The position numbers and the translations under genes were made by a program. A stretch of DNA of 64,000 bases from Ferrovum sp. PN-J185 (GTDB lineage: Bacteria; Pseudomonadota; Gammaproteobacteria; Burkholderiales; Ferrovaceae), in assembly GCF_001581925.1 (NCBI RefSeq), contig NZ_LQZA01000001.1, forward strand, positions 868,001 to 932,000, read 5' to 3'. Shown in pieces: positions 9,006-17,763 of the stretch; the first letter of the stretch is position 1, and the number at the start of each line of letters is the position of its first letter. Under the pieces are notes generated by a model. It had not been told where the DNA came from. It worked only from the letters and a program-made list of their open reading frames with translations, and searched no databases.

Positions 9006-9360
9006 AAATCCTGTAGCAGAGCGCCTATCTGCATCATTCATCAACACAATGAGCAACATGAAACACCACAATGTGGAGAGTTTGCTAACTAGAAGAACAC
9101 CGTTGGCGTCTGTGACTTATATCCACGACCTGAACGGCGGGGGTTTTATGGCGCAACGGATAAATTCGTGATTACACTCTTTTAAGTTATGATTTCAATT
9201 ATAATTGATAAACATATTTCTCTAAGCATCAAATCAATAAAAATTACTCAAGAAATCATTAAGTCAAATAACACAAATTTAGGTGTTTAGTGAGTTTTTG
9301 ATATGAACTATTGGTAAGCTCTGTGGAAGATTACATTACATACTTTAATAGTTTAAACAA

Positions 9361-11217
9361 ATGATTACACTTAACCAAGTTACTTTGCATCGCGGTACGA
9401 AAACCATTCTCGATCAAGCGAATATTACAATTAATCCAGGTGAACATGTTGGCGTCGTGGGACGTAATGGTACTGGTAAATCTACCCTGTTTGCATTACT
9501 AGATAAAAGATTGCATGAGGATGAAGGGATATGCCAGATTCCCTCTCATTGGCGCCTGTCACAAGTGGCTCAAGAAATGCCAGAAACCACAATGAGCGCA
9601 ACTAACTTTGTTATTGAAGGTGATCTTACTCTCATGAAAGCACGTAGTGAGGTCACCAACGCAGTAGACAGTGGTGATGGAGAGCGTATGGGGGTAGCTT
9701 ATGCTGCATTATATGATGCAGGTGAAGCAGATGCTGAAGCTCGAGCGCAAACACTCATACTAGGATTAGGCTTCCAAAATAGCGAATTAACCAAACCTGT
9801 AAACAGCTTTTCTGGTGGCTGGCGTATGCGGCTTCAACTTGCACGAGCCTTAATTTGTCCATCTGATTTACTGTTACTAGATGAACCCACCAATCACTTA
9901 GATTTAGATGCCTTAGTGTGGCTTGAATCGTGGTTATCAAAATACACAGGAACTATGCTAGTAATTAGTCATGACAGAGACTTTTTAGAGGCAGTAACGC
10001 AGGTAACTGTCCACTTAGAGCGTGGGAAGTTAACAAGATACGGCGGAAGTTATGGTTTTTTTGAGAAACAACGTGCAGAAAAATTATCACTAGAACAAAA
10101 TGCCTATCAAAAACAACAGGAAAAAATCGCTCATCTACAAAAATTTATTGCCCGATTCAAAGCCAAAGCAAGTAAAGCCAAGCAAGCACAAAGTCGAGTT
10201 AAAGCATTAGGTAGAATGGAAATGTTAGCGCCTTTGTTAGTTGATGCCGAGTTCACCTTTAAGTTTGACGAACCCAAACATCTACCTAATCCTATGCTAA
10301 CTCTCCATAACGGTACTCTGGGTTATTCTGAAAGCTCTCCCATACTAAATAATGTTGAGTTTTCAGTACTAGCTGGTCAAAGAATCGGTATATTGGGCGC
10401 AAATGGCCAAGGTAAATCGACGTTAGTAAAAACCATTGCAAAATCTATTGCTCCACTCTCGGGCGAATTGACTGAAGGTCGTGGTTTACGTATAGGCTAT
10501 TTTGCTCAGCAAGAAATGGATCTTTTAGATGCCAACGCCAATCCTTTAGAACACTTTATACGCATGGTTAAAGATGTTGTTTCTCGAGGCGCTCTATCTG
10601 GTCAAAGTACCAGAGAACAGGATATTAAAAATTATCTTGGCCAGTTTCAATTTGGTGGGGATAAATTAACCCAACAAGTTGGGACAATGAGTGGTGGTGA
10701 AAAGGCACGTTTAGTACTTAGTATGATTGTCTGGCAACAACCAAATTTACTACTGCTCGATGAGCCTACTAACCATTTGGATTTAGTTACCCGCGAAGCA
10801 TTATCAATAGCATTAAACGAATTTGAAGGAACAGTTTTATTGGTCAGTCATGATCGTGCCTTATTAAGAGAAGTGTGTGATGAGTTTTGGTTGGTGCATA
10901 ATGCTCGTGTCGCTCCATTTGATGGAGATTTAGAAGATTACCAACGCCATTTGATTGATATTGCAAAACGTATCAAGGCTCCCTCTGAAACGCTAACAAA
11001 CTCAAAATCAAAGTCACGTAAAGAAAACAAACCAACCCAATCTATTGAGAAATTGAATCAACGTATTTCAATACTTGAACAAGAACGTAAAGAAATACAA
11101 GTATCAATAGAAAGTAACACAGATTATGAAAAATTAGCTGCATATAACGATCAATTAATCGAAATCGAAAAAAAACTGAGTCAGCTTGAAGATGAGTGGT
11201 TATCATTAAGCTCTTAA
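9361..11217 (+). CDS. ABC-F family ATPase, YheS type
   Basis: ABC-F proteins carry two ATP-binding cassettes and no membrane part, and act on the ribosome in translation. The first Walker A GRNGTGKST is at residues 34-42, with signature FSGGWRMRLQLA and LLLLDEPTNHLDL. The second cassette has GANGQGKST, MSGGEKARL and a second LLLLDEPTNHLDL. A charged linker separates the cassettes, and the last 80 residues look like a coiled coil. SGGWRMRL, the N-terminal sequence and the 618-residue length most resemble E. coli YheS. No clear Shine-Dalgarno precedes the ATG. Confidence 0.9.
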   Translation: MITLNQVTLHRGTKTILDQANITINPGEHVGVVGRNGTGKSTLFALLDKRLHEDEGICQIPSHWRLSQVAQEMPETTMSATNFVIEGDLTLMKARSEVTNAVDSGDGERMGVAYAALYDAGEADAEARAQTLILGLGFQNSELTKPVNSFSGGWRMRLQLARALICPSDLLLLDEPTNHLDLDALVWLESWLSKYTGTMLVISHDRDFLEAVTQVTVHLERGKLTRYGGSYGFFEKQRAEKLSLEQNAYQKQQEKIAHLQKFIARFKAKASKAKQAQSRVKALGRMEMLAPLLVDAEFTFKFDEPKHLPNPMLTLHNGTLGYSESSPILNNVEFSVLAGQRIGILGANGQGKSTLVKTIAKSIAPLSGELTEGRGLRIGYFAQQEMDLLDANANPLEHFIRMVKDVVSRGALSGQSTREQDIKNYLGQFQFGGDKLTQQVGTMSGGEKARLVLSMIVWQQPNLLLLDEPTNHLDLVTREALSIALNEFEGTVLLVSHDRALLREVCDEFWLVHNARVAPFDGDLEDYQRHLIDIAKRIKAPSETLTNSKSKSRKENKPTQSIEKLNQRISILEQERKEIQVSIESNTDYEKLAAYNDQLIEIEKKLSQLEDEWLSLSS

Positions 11218-12615
11218 CTACAAATTAAAAATTTGATTTTTTTCTGGGACGTCAACTTTACCTGCTATTAGTTGTTTAAAAGTTTGCATCACCTTGAAAT
11301 CTCCATGAACGAGAAAGGTACCTTTAATATTTTTTATTTTTTTATGCCAATTAACCAACTCAGCCTGATCTGCGTGCGCAGAAAATCCGTTGATTGTGTA
11401 AATATTTGCTCTTACAGGAAGTTCTTCATTAAAGATTCTTACCGTTTTAGCTCCATCAATAATTCTTCTCGCCAGAGTACCTTGAGAGGCATATCCAACA
11501 AAAACTACAGCGCATTCAGAGCGGGATAACCCATGTTGCAAATGGTGACGTACTCGTCCTCCAGTACACATTCCAGAGCCTGCCATAATGACTGCACCAG
11601 ACTGTATACGATTAATGGCTATGGAATCAGCAGTTTCTCTACTAAAATGTAAGCCTGGTAACTGAAAAGGATCTTTTTTTGAATCAAAAAGTTGTTTAAT
11701 GGATTCTCTAAATAATGCTGGATGACGTTCAAATATTTGAGTAGCAGAAATTGCCATGGGTGAGTCTAAAAAAACCTGCGTCGAAGAAGAAAGTTGTTGT
11801 TGCTCGATTCCTCTATTTAGAAAATAAAGTATCTCTTGTGTTCTCTCAAGAGCAAAAGTGGGGATTATGACGTTTCCACCATGGTTTATGGTGTGTTCAA
11901 TTGCGTGATAAAGCTCATTCACAGAATCAGAAAAAGAGCGATGTAATCTATCACCATAAGTTGTTTCCATCACCACATAATCTACCTCTGCAGGTGTTTC
12001 TGGATCATTTAATAATGGTCGTCCACTGTTTCCAATATCTCCAGAAAACAATATTGTTTTTTTTATGTTATCTTCAACTGCAGAAATGTAAATGCTGGCA
12101 GAGCCTAGTATATGCCCTGCATCATAAAAGGTGACTGATATAGTCTCTGTTAACTGAAATGGTTGGTGATAATGTACTGTACGTCCAAAAAAATCCATCG
12201 TTCTAAATGCGTCTACTAGTACATATAATGGAGAGATTTCTGTGCTCTTATTATGGTGATTATGATTACTTTTTGGATGTCGAGAACGATGTAACGCTTC
12301 CTCTTCCTGTAGGTGAGCTGCATCCACCATTACTAATCGTGCTAACTCTCTAGTTGCTGAGGTAGTAATAATTTCACCTTTAAAACCTCTTTTAACCAGT
12401 AGTGGTAAACGACCGCAATGATCAAGATGGGCGTGCGTTAGTAAGACAAAATCAATTTCTTCAGGCTCAAAACCAAAGGGCTCTGCATTTTCCTCTTCAA
12501 GTTCACGACCACCCTGAAACATACCGCAATCTATAAGAATTTTGGTTCCATTACATTCTAATAAATGGCAAGATCCTGTAACATCTTGATTCGCTCCATG
12601 AAATGAAATTTTCAT
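11218..12615 (-). CDS. Beta-CASP metallo-beta-lactamase-fold ribonuclease
   Basis: This is a CPSF73-like RNA-processing metallo-hydrolase without KH domains. The metal motif HAHLDH is at residues 61-66, with later ligands in DAGHILGSA, and the C-terminal beta-CASP motifs GFSAHADQ and FLVHGD. At 465 residues it has the usual length for this bacterial group. It directly abuts the ABC-F gene tail to tail and begins 14 bases after the phosphoketolase gene, so the two minus-strand genes form an operon. Its RNA targets are unknown. Confidence 0.88.
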   Translation of the reverse strand: MKISFHGANQDVTGSCHLLECNGTKILIDCGMFQGGRELEEENAEPFGFEPEEIDFVLLTHAHLDHCGRLPLLVKRGFKGEIITTSATRELARLVMVDAAHLQEEEALHRSRHPKSNHNHHNKSTEISPLYVLVDAFRTMDFFGRTVHYHQPFQLTETISVTFYDAGHILGSASIYISAVEDNIKKTILFSGDIGNSGRPLLNDPETPAEVDYVVMETTYGDRLHRSFSDSVNELYHAIEHTINHGGNVIIPTFALERTQEILYFLNRGIEQQQLSSSTQVFLDSPMAISATQIFERHPALFRESIKQLFDSKKDPFQLPGLHFSRETADSIAINRIQSGAVIMAGSGMCTGGRVRHHLQHGLSRSECAVVFVGYASQGTLARRIIDGAKTVRIFNEELPVRANIYTINGFSAHADQAELVNWHKKIKNIKGTFLVHGDFKVMQTFKQLIAGKVDVPEKNQIFNL

Positions 12616-12629
12616 GATTTCTCCTTAAT

Positions 12630-15014
12630 CTAACTAAGATCCCAGCTCCACTCTCTAATTTCCGGTAAATCTTCACCATGTAAATTAATATATTGCCGGT
12701 GTTCGATTAATTTTTCTTCTATTAACTGTTTCAAATAAATTACTTTTTCATTAACAACCTGAAGTCGATCAAGCACATCAAGTATTAGATGATATCGACT
12801 GATATCATTAAGAACAGTCATATCAAATGGAGTGGTTATGGTCCCCTCCTCTTTATATCCTCTCACATGGATTCGATGTTGATTATTGCGTCGATAAGTA
12901 AGTCTATGTATAAGCCAAGGGTATCCATGATAAGCAAAAACGACGGGTACATGAATGGGAAATATATCTTCAAAGTCATGATTTGTTAGTCCATGCGGAT
13001 GTTCTTCAGCAGGCAATAAACGCATTAAATCAACTACATTTACAACTCTAATACGAATATCAGGCAAATAGTTACGAAGCAGAGACACTGCCGCTAATGT
13101 TTCCAGTGTAGGAACATCGCCACAACATGCCATAACCATATCAGGAAAGTTAAGCTGATCATTACTTGCCCACTGCCAAACCCCAATTCCTTGTAAACAA
13201 TGCTTAATCGCCTCATCACATGTTAACCACTGAGGTGATGGATGTTTCCCTGCAATAACGACGTTAATTAAATGTTCAGTACGTAAGCAATGATCCATAA
13301 CAGCCAGCAAACAATTAGCATCAGGTGGAAAATAGGCACGCACAATTGTAGGTTTTTTATTCACTAGTAAGTCAATAAAGCCTGGATCCTGATGAGTAAA
13401 GCCGTTATGATCTTGGCGCCATACATGAGAACTTAGTAGATAATTTAGAGAAGCAATTTTTTTTCGCCAAGGTAGTTTGGCAGAAACTGTTAACCATTTT
13501 GCATGCTGATTCAACATGGAATCAATAATATGTACAAAGGCTTCGTAGCAATTAAATAGCCCATGCCTTCCAGTTAATAGATATCCTTCTAGAAAACCTT
13601 GGCACTGATGTTCACTAAGAACCTCTATGACACGCCCATCGGTAGATAAATATTGATCTGTTGATAAACGCTCTCCCATCCATTGACGCGAAGTCACTTC
13701 AAATACCGCTTCCAAACCATTTGAGATGGTCTCATCGGGTCCAAATAGACGAAAGTTTCGTGTCTTTTCATTACATAAAACAACTTCTTTTAACCAACGC
13801 GCTAATACCCGGGTGTCCCCTGGTCCCATCTGTCCTCGTTGTTGAATAATCTCTGCACTTAAGGATAGATCTGGTAACACCAAGGGTTTTAATAAAAGTC
13901 CTCCATTAGCATGTAAATTTGCGCCCATCCGCCTTAAACCTTTGGGTACCAAGGCCCGTAGATAGTCACAAAGTTGACCTTGCTCATTAAATAAATCTTG
14001 CGGTTGATAACTGCGTAACCATTCTTCTAATAATGATAAATGAAGAGGATTGCGTTTAGGATGTTGAATCGGAACTTGATGCGAATGAAACGTATCTTCT
14101 ATAGCAATACCATCAACCATTTTAGGACCGGTCCATCCTTTAGGACTTTTTAAAACAATCATTGGCCATAATGGTCTCTCCATATGCCCATCTATTCTTG
14201 CTCTTTGTTGTATATTTTTTAGCTCACCATGTATCTGATTAAGTACTTCAACCATTTTGTAATGCATTGAAATCGGATCACTCCCTTCAACCCATAGTGG
14301 TTTCCATCCATAACCAATCATTAATGCATTTAATTGCTCTTGACCAATACGAGCAAGGAGTGAGGGATTGGCGATTTTATAACCATTTAAATGTAAGATA
14401 GGTATTACCACACCATCTGTGACTGGATTTAAAAATTTATTTAAATGCCAAGCGGTAGCTAGGGGTCCTGTTTCAGCTTCTCCGTCTCCTACAACACATG
14501 CAACAATTAAATCAGGATTATCTAAAACAGCACCAAAAGCATGACTCAGAGAATAACCAAGTTCCCCACCCTCGTGGATAGAACCGGGACATTCTGGAGA
14601 AACGTGGCTTGGCACCCCACCGGGAAAGGAAAACTGGAAAAATAATTTTTTTAAACCGTTTTCATCTTGACTAATATGTGGATAAATCTCGCTATATGTG
14701 CCTTCTAGATAGGTGTTCGCAATTAATGCGGGACCTCCGTGACCAGGGCCAGAAATATAAATCATATTCAAATCATAAGCAGTAATAAATCGATTTAAAT
14801 GAGCGTAGATGAAGTTTTGACCAGGTGTAGTACCCCAATGACCCAATAACATATTTTTTATATCATTTGAGTGCAATGGTCGCTTTAATAAAGGATTATC
14901 TTGCAAATAAATTTGTCCAACCGATAAATAATTAGCTGCCCGCCAATAAGCATCAATGGCTAAGATCTCATTTTCGCTATAGATAATTTGATGAGGAGAT
15001 AACTGTTTTGTCAT
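12630..15014 (-). CDS. xfp: Xylulose-5-phosphate/fructose-6-phosphate phosphoketolase
   Basis: The enzyme is thiamine-diphosphate dependent and splits xylulose 5-phosphate or fructose 6-phosphate with phosphate to acetyl phosphate and an aldose phosphate. Family features seen are [10 protein letters not shown] at about residues 57-66, [10 protein letters not shown] at 87-96, and the ThDP/Mg motif GDGEAETGP starting at 176, with N in HLNKFLNP. The length of 794 residues is typical. It is the first gene of the pair with the beta-CASP ribonuclease. No acetate kinase or phosphotransacetylase is visible in the window to use acetyl phosphate. Confidence 0.95.
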   Translation of the reverse strand: MTKQLSPHQIIYSENEILAIDAYWRAANYLSVGQIYLQDNPLLKRPLHSNDIKNMLLGHWGTTPGQNFIYAHLNRFITAYDLNMIYISGPGHGGPALIANTYLEGTYSEIYPHISQDENGLKKLFFQFSFPGGVPSHVSPECPGSIHEGGELGYSLSHAFGAVLDNPDLIVACVVGDGEAETGPLATAWHLNKFLNPVTDGVVIPILHLNGYKIANPSLLARIGQEQLNALMIGYGWKPLWVEGSDPISMHYKMVEVLNQIHGELKNIQQRARIDGHMERPLWPMIVLKSPKGWTGPKMVDGIAIEDTFHSHQVPIQHPKRNPLHLSLLEEWLRSYQPQDLFNEQGQLCDYLRALVPKGLRRMGANLHANGGLLLKPLVLPDLSLSAEIIQQRGQMGPGDTRVLARWLKEVVLCNEKTRNFRLFGPDETISNGLEAVFEVTSRQWMGERLSTDQYLSTDGRVIEVLSEHQCQGFLEGYLLTGRHGLFNCYEAFVHIIDSMLNQHAKWLTVSAKLPWRKKIASLNYLLSSHVWRQDHNGFTHQDPGFIDLLVNKKPTIVRAYFPPDANCLLAVMDHCLRTEHLINVVIAGKHPSPQWLTCDEAIKHCLQGIGVWQWASNDQLNFPDMVMACCGDVPTLETLAAVSLLRNYLPDIRIRVVNVVDLMRLLPAEEHPHGLTNHDFEDIFPIHVPVVFAYHGYPWLIHRLTYRRNNQHRIHVRGYKEEGTITTPFDMTVLNDISRYHLILDVLDRLQVVNEKVIYLKQLIEEKLIEHRQYINLHGEDLPEIREWSWDLS

Positions 15015-15176
15015 TTTTGAATGACCATATTGAATAATTTAAAATAGCCGTTAATTATAAAAATTAATAGCGTTAATTTATCTTATACCTAAATGACTCA
15101 ATAGACATCTATTTTTTGTAGATAAAAAGCATATTTCAATGATACAGTTTTAGTCACTTGATCAATATTTTGTATA

Positions 15177-16424
15177 ATGAAACTTACTACATCTTTATAT
15201 TTAGCGGTCTTTGTTTTAGCGCTAATACATACATTTCTTGCATCTTATATTAAGACATTAGACAGTCGTTTCCCTAACTATAAACGATTCATTCATCTTA
15301 TTACTGAAATCGAATTAATTTTCCCCTTATGGTCGTTAGTACTGTGTTTATTGATGTTGTTATTTGAAGGACAAAATAAATTAATACATTATTTACATAG
15401 CCTTGATTTCACAGAGCCATTATTTGTTATTGCCATTATGACAATAGCTGGTACCAAGCCAATTTTAACTTTTGTAGAAAACATCATTATTTTTTTTGTA
15501 CAAAAGCATATAGTTAAACCTGCTATTAGTATTTACTTCTTAACCCTGACTCTACTCCCTCTTCTTGGCTCATTCATCACTGAACCTGCAGCAATGACTA
15601 TTAGCGCCATCATATTAAAAGAAACCCTGTTCCCTAGAATTCAGTCAGAAAAGTTAAGGTATATGATGCTCTCTATTCTCTTTGTAAATGTTTCAATCGG
15701 AGGTGCATTAACTCCTTTTGCAGCCCCACCTATTTTAATGGTAGCCAATACCTGGCATTGGGATATGAGTTTTATGTTATCCACATTTGCCATTAAAATT
15801 CTTACGATTGTGGTAATGAACACACTACTAGGATTTTTATTATTTAAAAAAGAGTTCTATACAATGGACAATACACTTACTCTTTCATATAAAAAAGTAA
15901 GTTTAGGCGTTGTCGTTACTCACGTTATTTTCATGATACTGGTTATTCTAACAAGCCATGATCTCACTCTTTTTGTAGGGATACTCATTGTCTTTATTGT
16001 TTTCACGCATATTTACGCTATTCATCAAGAGCGTTTAATGCTTCGCGAAGCGTCATTTGTTGGCTTGTTTTTAACAGGACTAATTCTTATTGGTAGTCAA
16101 CAAACGTGGTGGTTAAGTACTGCTTTAACATCTCTTACTACCATACAAGTCTATCTGGGTGCCACGCTTCTGACTGCAATAACAGATAATGCTGCACTAA
16201 CTTATTTGGGTTCTTTGTTAGCTAATCCAAGCGATGAGTTTAAATTGTCTTTGGTAAAAGGAGCTATCGCTGGTGGGGGGCTTACACTAATCGCGAATGC
16301 CCCGAATCCGATTGGAGCCACAATACTCAAAAGATTCTTTAATCAAGAAAAAATCAAACCATTTTTATTATTAAAATATGCCTTGTTACCTACTATCATT
16401 ACCTTACTTGGTTTAGTCATTTAG
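15177..16424 (+). CDS. Putative Na+/H+ antiporter, integral membrane protein
   Basis: The 415-residue protein has about ten to twelve hydrophobic segments and resembles the family annotated as putative Na+/H+ antiporters (Na_H_antiport_3-like; N-terminus with SYIKTLDSRFPNYKRFIHL). Polar membrane motifs such as TEPAAMT, GGALTPFAAPPIL, TDNAALTYLGS and NAPNPIGA recall the ion-transporter superfamily containing NhaD/ArsB. There is no Shine-Dalgarno; TATAAT directly overlaps the start codon. The 3' end overlaps the convergent phosphatase gene by four bases. Ion specificity is inferred from family name only. Confidence 0.72.
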   Translation: MKLTTSLYLAVFVLALIHTFLASYIKTLDSRFPNYKRFIHLITEIELIFPLWSLVLCLLMLLFEGQNKLIHYLHSLDFTEPLFVIAIMTIAGTKPILTFVENIIIFFVQKHIVKPAISIYFLTLTLLPLLGSFITEPAAMTISAIILKETLFPRIQSEKLRYMMLSILFVNVSIGGALTPFAAPPILMVANTWHWDMSFMLSTFAIKILTIVVMNTLLGFLLFKKEFYTMDNTLTLSYKKVSLGVVVTHVIFMILVILTSHDLTLFVGILIVFIVFTHIYAIHQERLMLREASFVGLFLTGLILIGSQQTWWLSTALTSLTTIQVYLGATLLTAITDNAALTYLGSLLANPSDEFKLSLVKGAIAGGGLTLIANAPNPIGATILKRFFNQEKIKPFLLLKYALLPTIITLLGLVI

Positions 16425-17191
16425 ATACATTTCTCTTTTTTTAGCTGTTGTAAAAAAGAAATATCAATCGTCCCAATAGGGTTCCACTCTCCATTTTCAT
16501 ATTGATAACTTGGATTAGTCTTTTCACCAAGATGAGAGACAACGAGTAATGCCTCATTAAAATCCTGATGCTGAGTATAATCATTGACAGTGATCAGCGT
16601 CGGAATACCTGCTTGTGTTGCAGCTCTTAGGCCATTTTCAGAATCTTCTAATGCTAAACATTCATTAGGCTTTAATGCCATTTGATTTAAGACCCATTGA
16701 TATATATCAGGAGCAGGTTTTTTAGCTTTAACCACATCGCCCGCAGCAATGACTTCAAACCACTCTACAGAATGCTTACCCAAGCTATTTTCAAGCAACG
16801 CAATGACATTATCAGGTGTTGTGGTAGTGGCAATTGCTAAACGTAAACCTTCATTTCTGGCTTCCTCTAGCAACCGTTTCACACCTGGACGAAGAGGTAC
16901 TAACCCTTCATTTAATAAAGAAACATAATAATCAGTCTTGGTTTTATGAATTTGTTTAATTAAATCGTTCCAATTCTCTTGATTGGGATCTATATCGGTG
17001 AATTCATGTATGTAATGATGCATTCGTTCTTTACCACCAGTTACATTTAATAACTTTCCATAGAGCATTTCATCCCAATACCAGTCTAGATTATGTTCTT
17101 TGAAAGCTTGATTAAAAGCCACGCGGTGAGCATCACGCTCAGTTTCTGCTAGCGTACCATCCACATCAAATAGAAATGCTCGCCAAACCAT
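16421..17191 (-). CDS. HAD-superfamily phosphatase, CbbY-like
   Basis: The nucleophile motif DVDGTLAET sits at the N-terminus (D9 and D11 from the chosen start), KKPAPDIYQWVL provides the conserved lysine, and EDSENGLRAA the acidic motif IV. This is the CbbY/beta-phosphoglucomutase-like subclass with a helical cap. CbbY proteins act on xylulose-1,5-bisphosphate in Calvin-cycle organisms, but no cbb genes are in view, so the substrate is open. The ATG at 17191 is chosen because GGGAGGAG lies directly before it; an upstream in-frame TTG overlaps this site. Confidence 0.83.
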   Translation of the reverse strand: MVWRAFLFDVDGTLAETERDAHRVAFNQAFKEHNLDWYWDEMLYGKLLNVTGGKERMHHYIHEFTDIDPNQENWNDLIKQIHKTKTDYYVSLLNEGLVPLRPGVKRLLEEARNEGLRLAIATTTTPDNVIALLENSLGKHSVEWFEVIAAGDVVKAKKPAPDIYQWVLNQMALKPNECLALEDSENGLRAATQAGIPTLITVNDYTQHQDFNEALLVVSHLGEKTNPSYQYENGEWNPIGTIDISFLQQLKKEKCI

Positions 17192-17293
17192 TTCTCCTCC
17201 CAATAAAATAATAATAATTATTGTTGTCTATGATTATTACTTCTATCATAGATAAATATACTTAGCTGAATATAAGTTTTATCTATTGTAGTA

Positions 17294-17716
17294 TCAGCGA
17301 ATACGAGACCAAATTACACTTCTTCCGAATAAAGGCATACCGATATAACCACGTACTAACAATTGATTGTGTTGAAGCGTTAATGTTGCATGATAGACAT
17401 TACCTGTTTCAGGGTCGAGAATATATCCCTCTTGGCCGTTATGAAGACTAAATCCCCATAAAATAGTCATACCCAGTACTGGTCTATTATGGTTTATACC
17501 CTTACATTTATCGCAAACTGGATTACTATCATGCTCTTGTTCGGGATAAATTAAGATTACTTTTCCAACTAACTGTCCTTGTTGCTCGGTAATTTCAACA
17601 AGTGAATTAGGTTGGTGTTGTTCGTTAAAGGTCTGCCATACACCAGTTAAATTAGAGCCAGCATAGGCCAAGTTAACTACACTTATTAATACAATAAGGC
17701 TGAGTTTTCGGAGCAT
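17294..17716 (-). CDS. DUF2147 family exported protein
   Basis: The 140-residue protein has a signal peptide (MLRKLSLIVLISVVNLAYA, probable cleavage after AYA). The mature part shows the DUF2147 pattern: GVWQTFNE, then GKVILIYP, ILWGF, and a C-terminal LLVRGYIGMPLFGRSVIW. A pair of cysteines in CDKCKG is present. Function of the family is unknown; it is periplasmic. It follows lon in the same direction, with a strong hairpin between that covers its ribosome-binding region. Confidence 0.85.
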   Translation of the reverse strand: MLRKLSLIVLISVVNLAYAGSNLTGVWQTFNEQHQPNSLVEITEQQGQLVGKVILIYPEQEHDSNPVCDKCKGINHNRPVLGMTILWGFSLHNGQEGYILDPETGNVYHATLTLQHNQLLVRGYIGMPLFGRSVIWSRIR

Positions 17717-17725
17717 ATTAATTAA

Positions 17726-17750
17726 CTCCCCCCATCCCTTGGATGGGGGG
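17726..17750 (-). promoter_or_regulatory. GC-rich hairpin over the ribosome-binding site of the DUF2147 gene
   Basis: CCCCCCATCC and GGATGGGGGG form a perfect 10-bp stem with a three-base loop. On the minus strand the 3' arm is followed by AG, making the purine run GGGGGGAG nine bases before the ATG at 17716; this is the only candidate Shine-Dalgarno. There is no U-tract, so it is not a normal terminator of lon. It may limit read-through from lon or block translation until melted. Confidence 0.6.
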
Positions 17751-17763
17751 AATTAATACTCTA

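Larger units (their letters stand above)
7954..9360. other. Degraded accessory patch behind ssrA, no intact gene
   Basis: This 1.4-kb stretch has no intact gene. It is a mosaic. 7960-8235 is noticeably richer in G and C than its surroundings, with only short overlapping frames that I do not recognise. 8249-8652 is an IS3-family remnant. 8711-8830 is another GC-rich piece whose plus-strand frame reads EGSPYDIRELVPDLLRDGN, also unrecognised. 8835-9005 is a second IS3-type fragment. 9110-9160 contains an imperfect GC-rich hairpin. From about 9170 the sequence returns to the AT-rich style of the chromosome and leads into the ABC-F gene. Confidence 0.75.

Noticed and set aside
17726-17750. Simple Rho-independent terminator of lon
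   Set aside because: The stem is strong, but the minus-strand continuation is AGTTAATTAATATG without a U-tract, and it overlaps the ribosome-binding region of the next gene.
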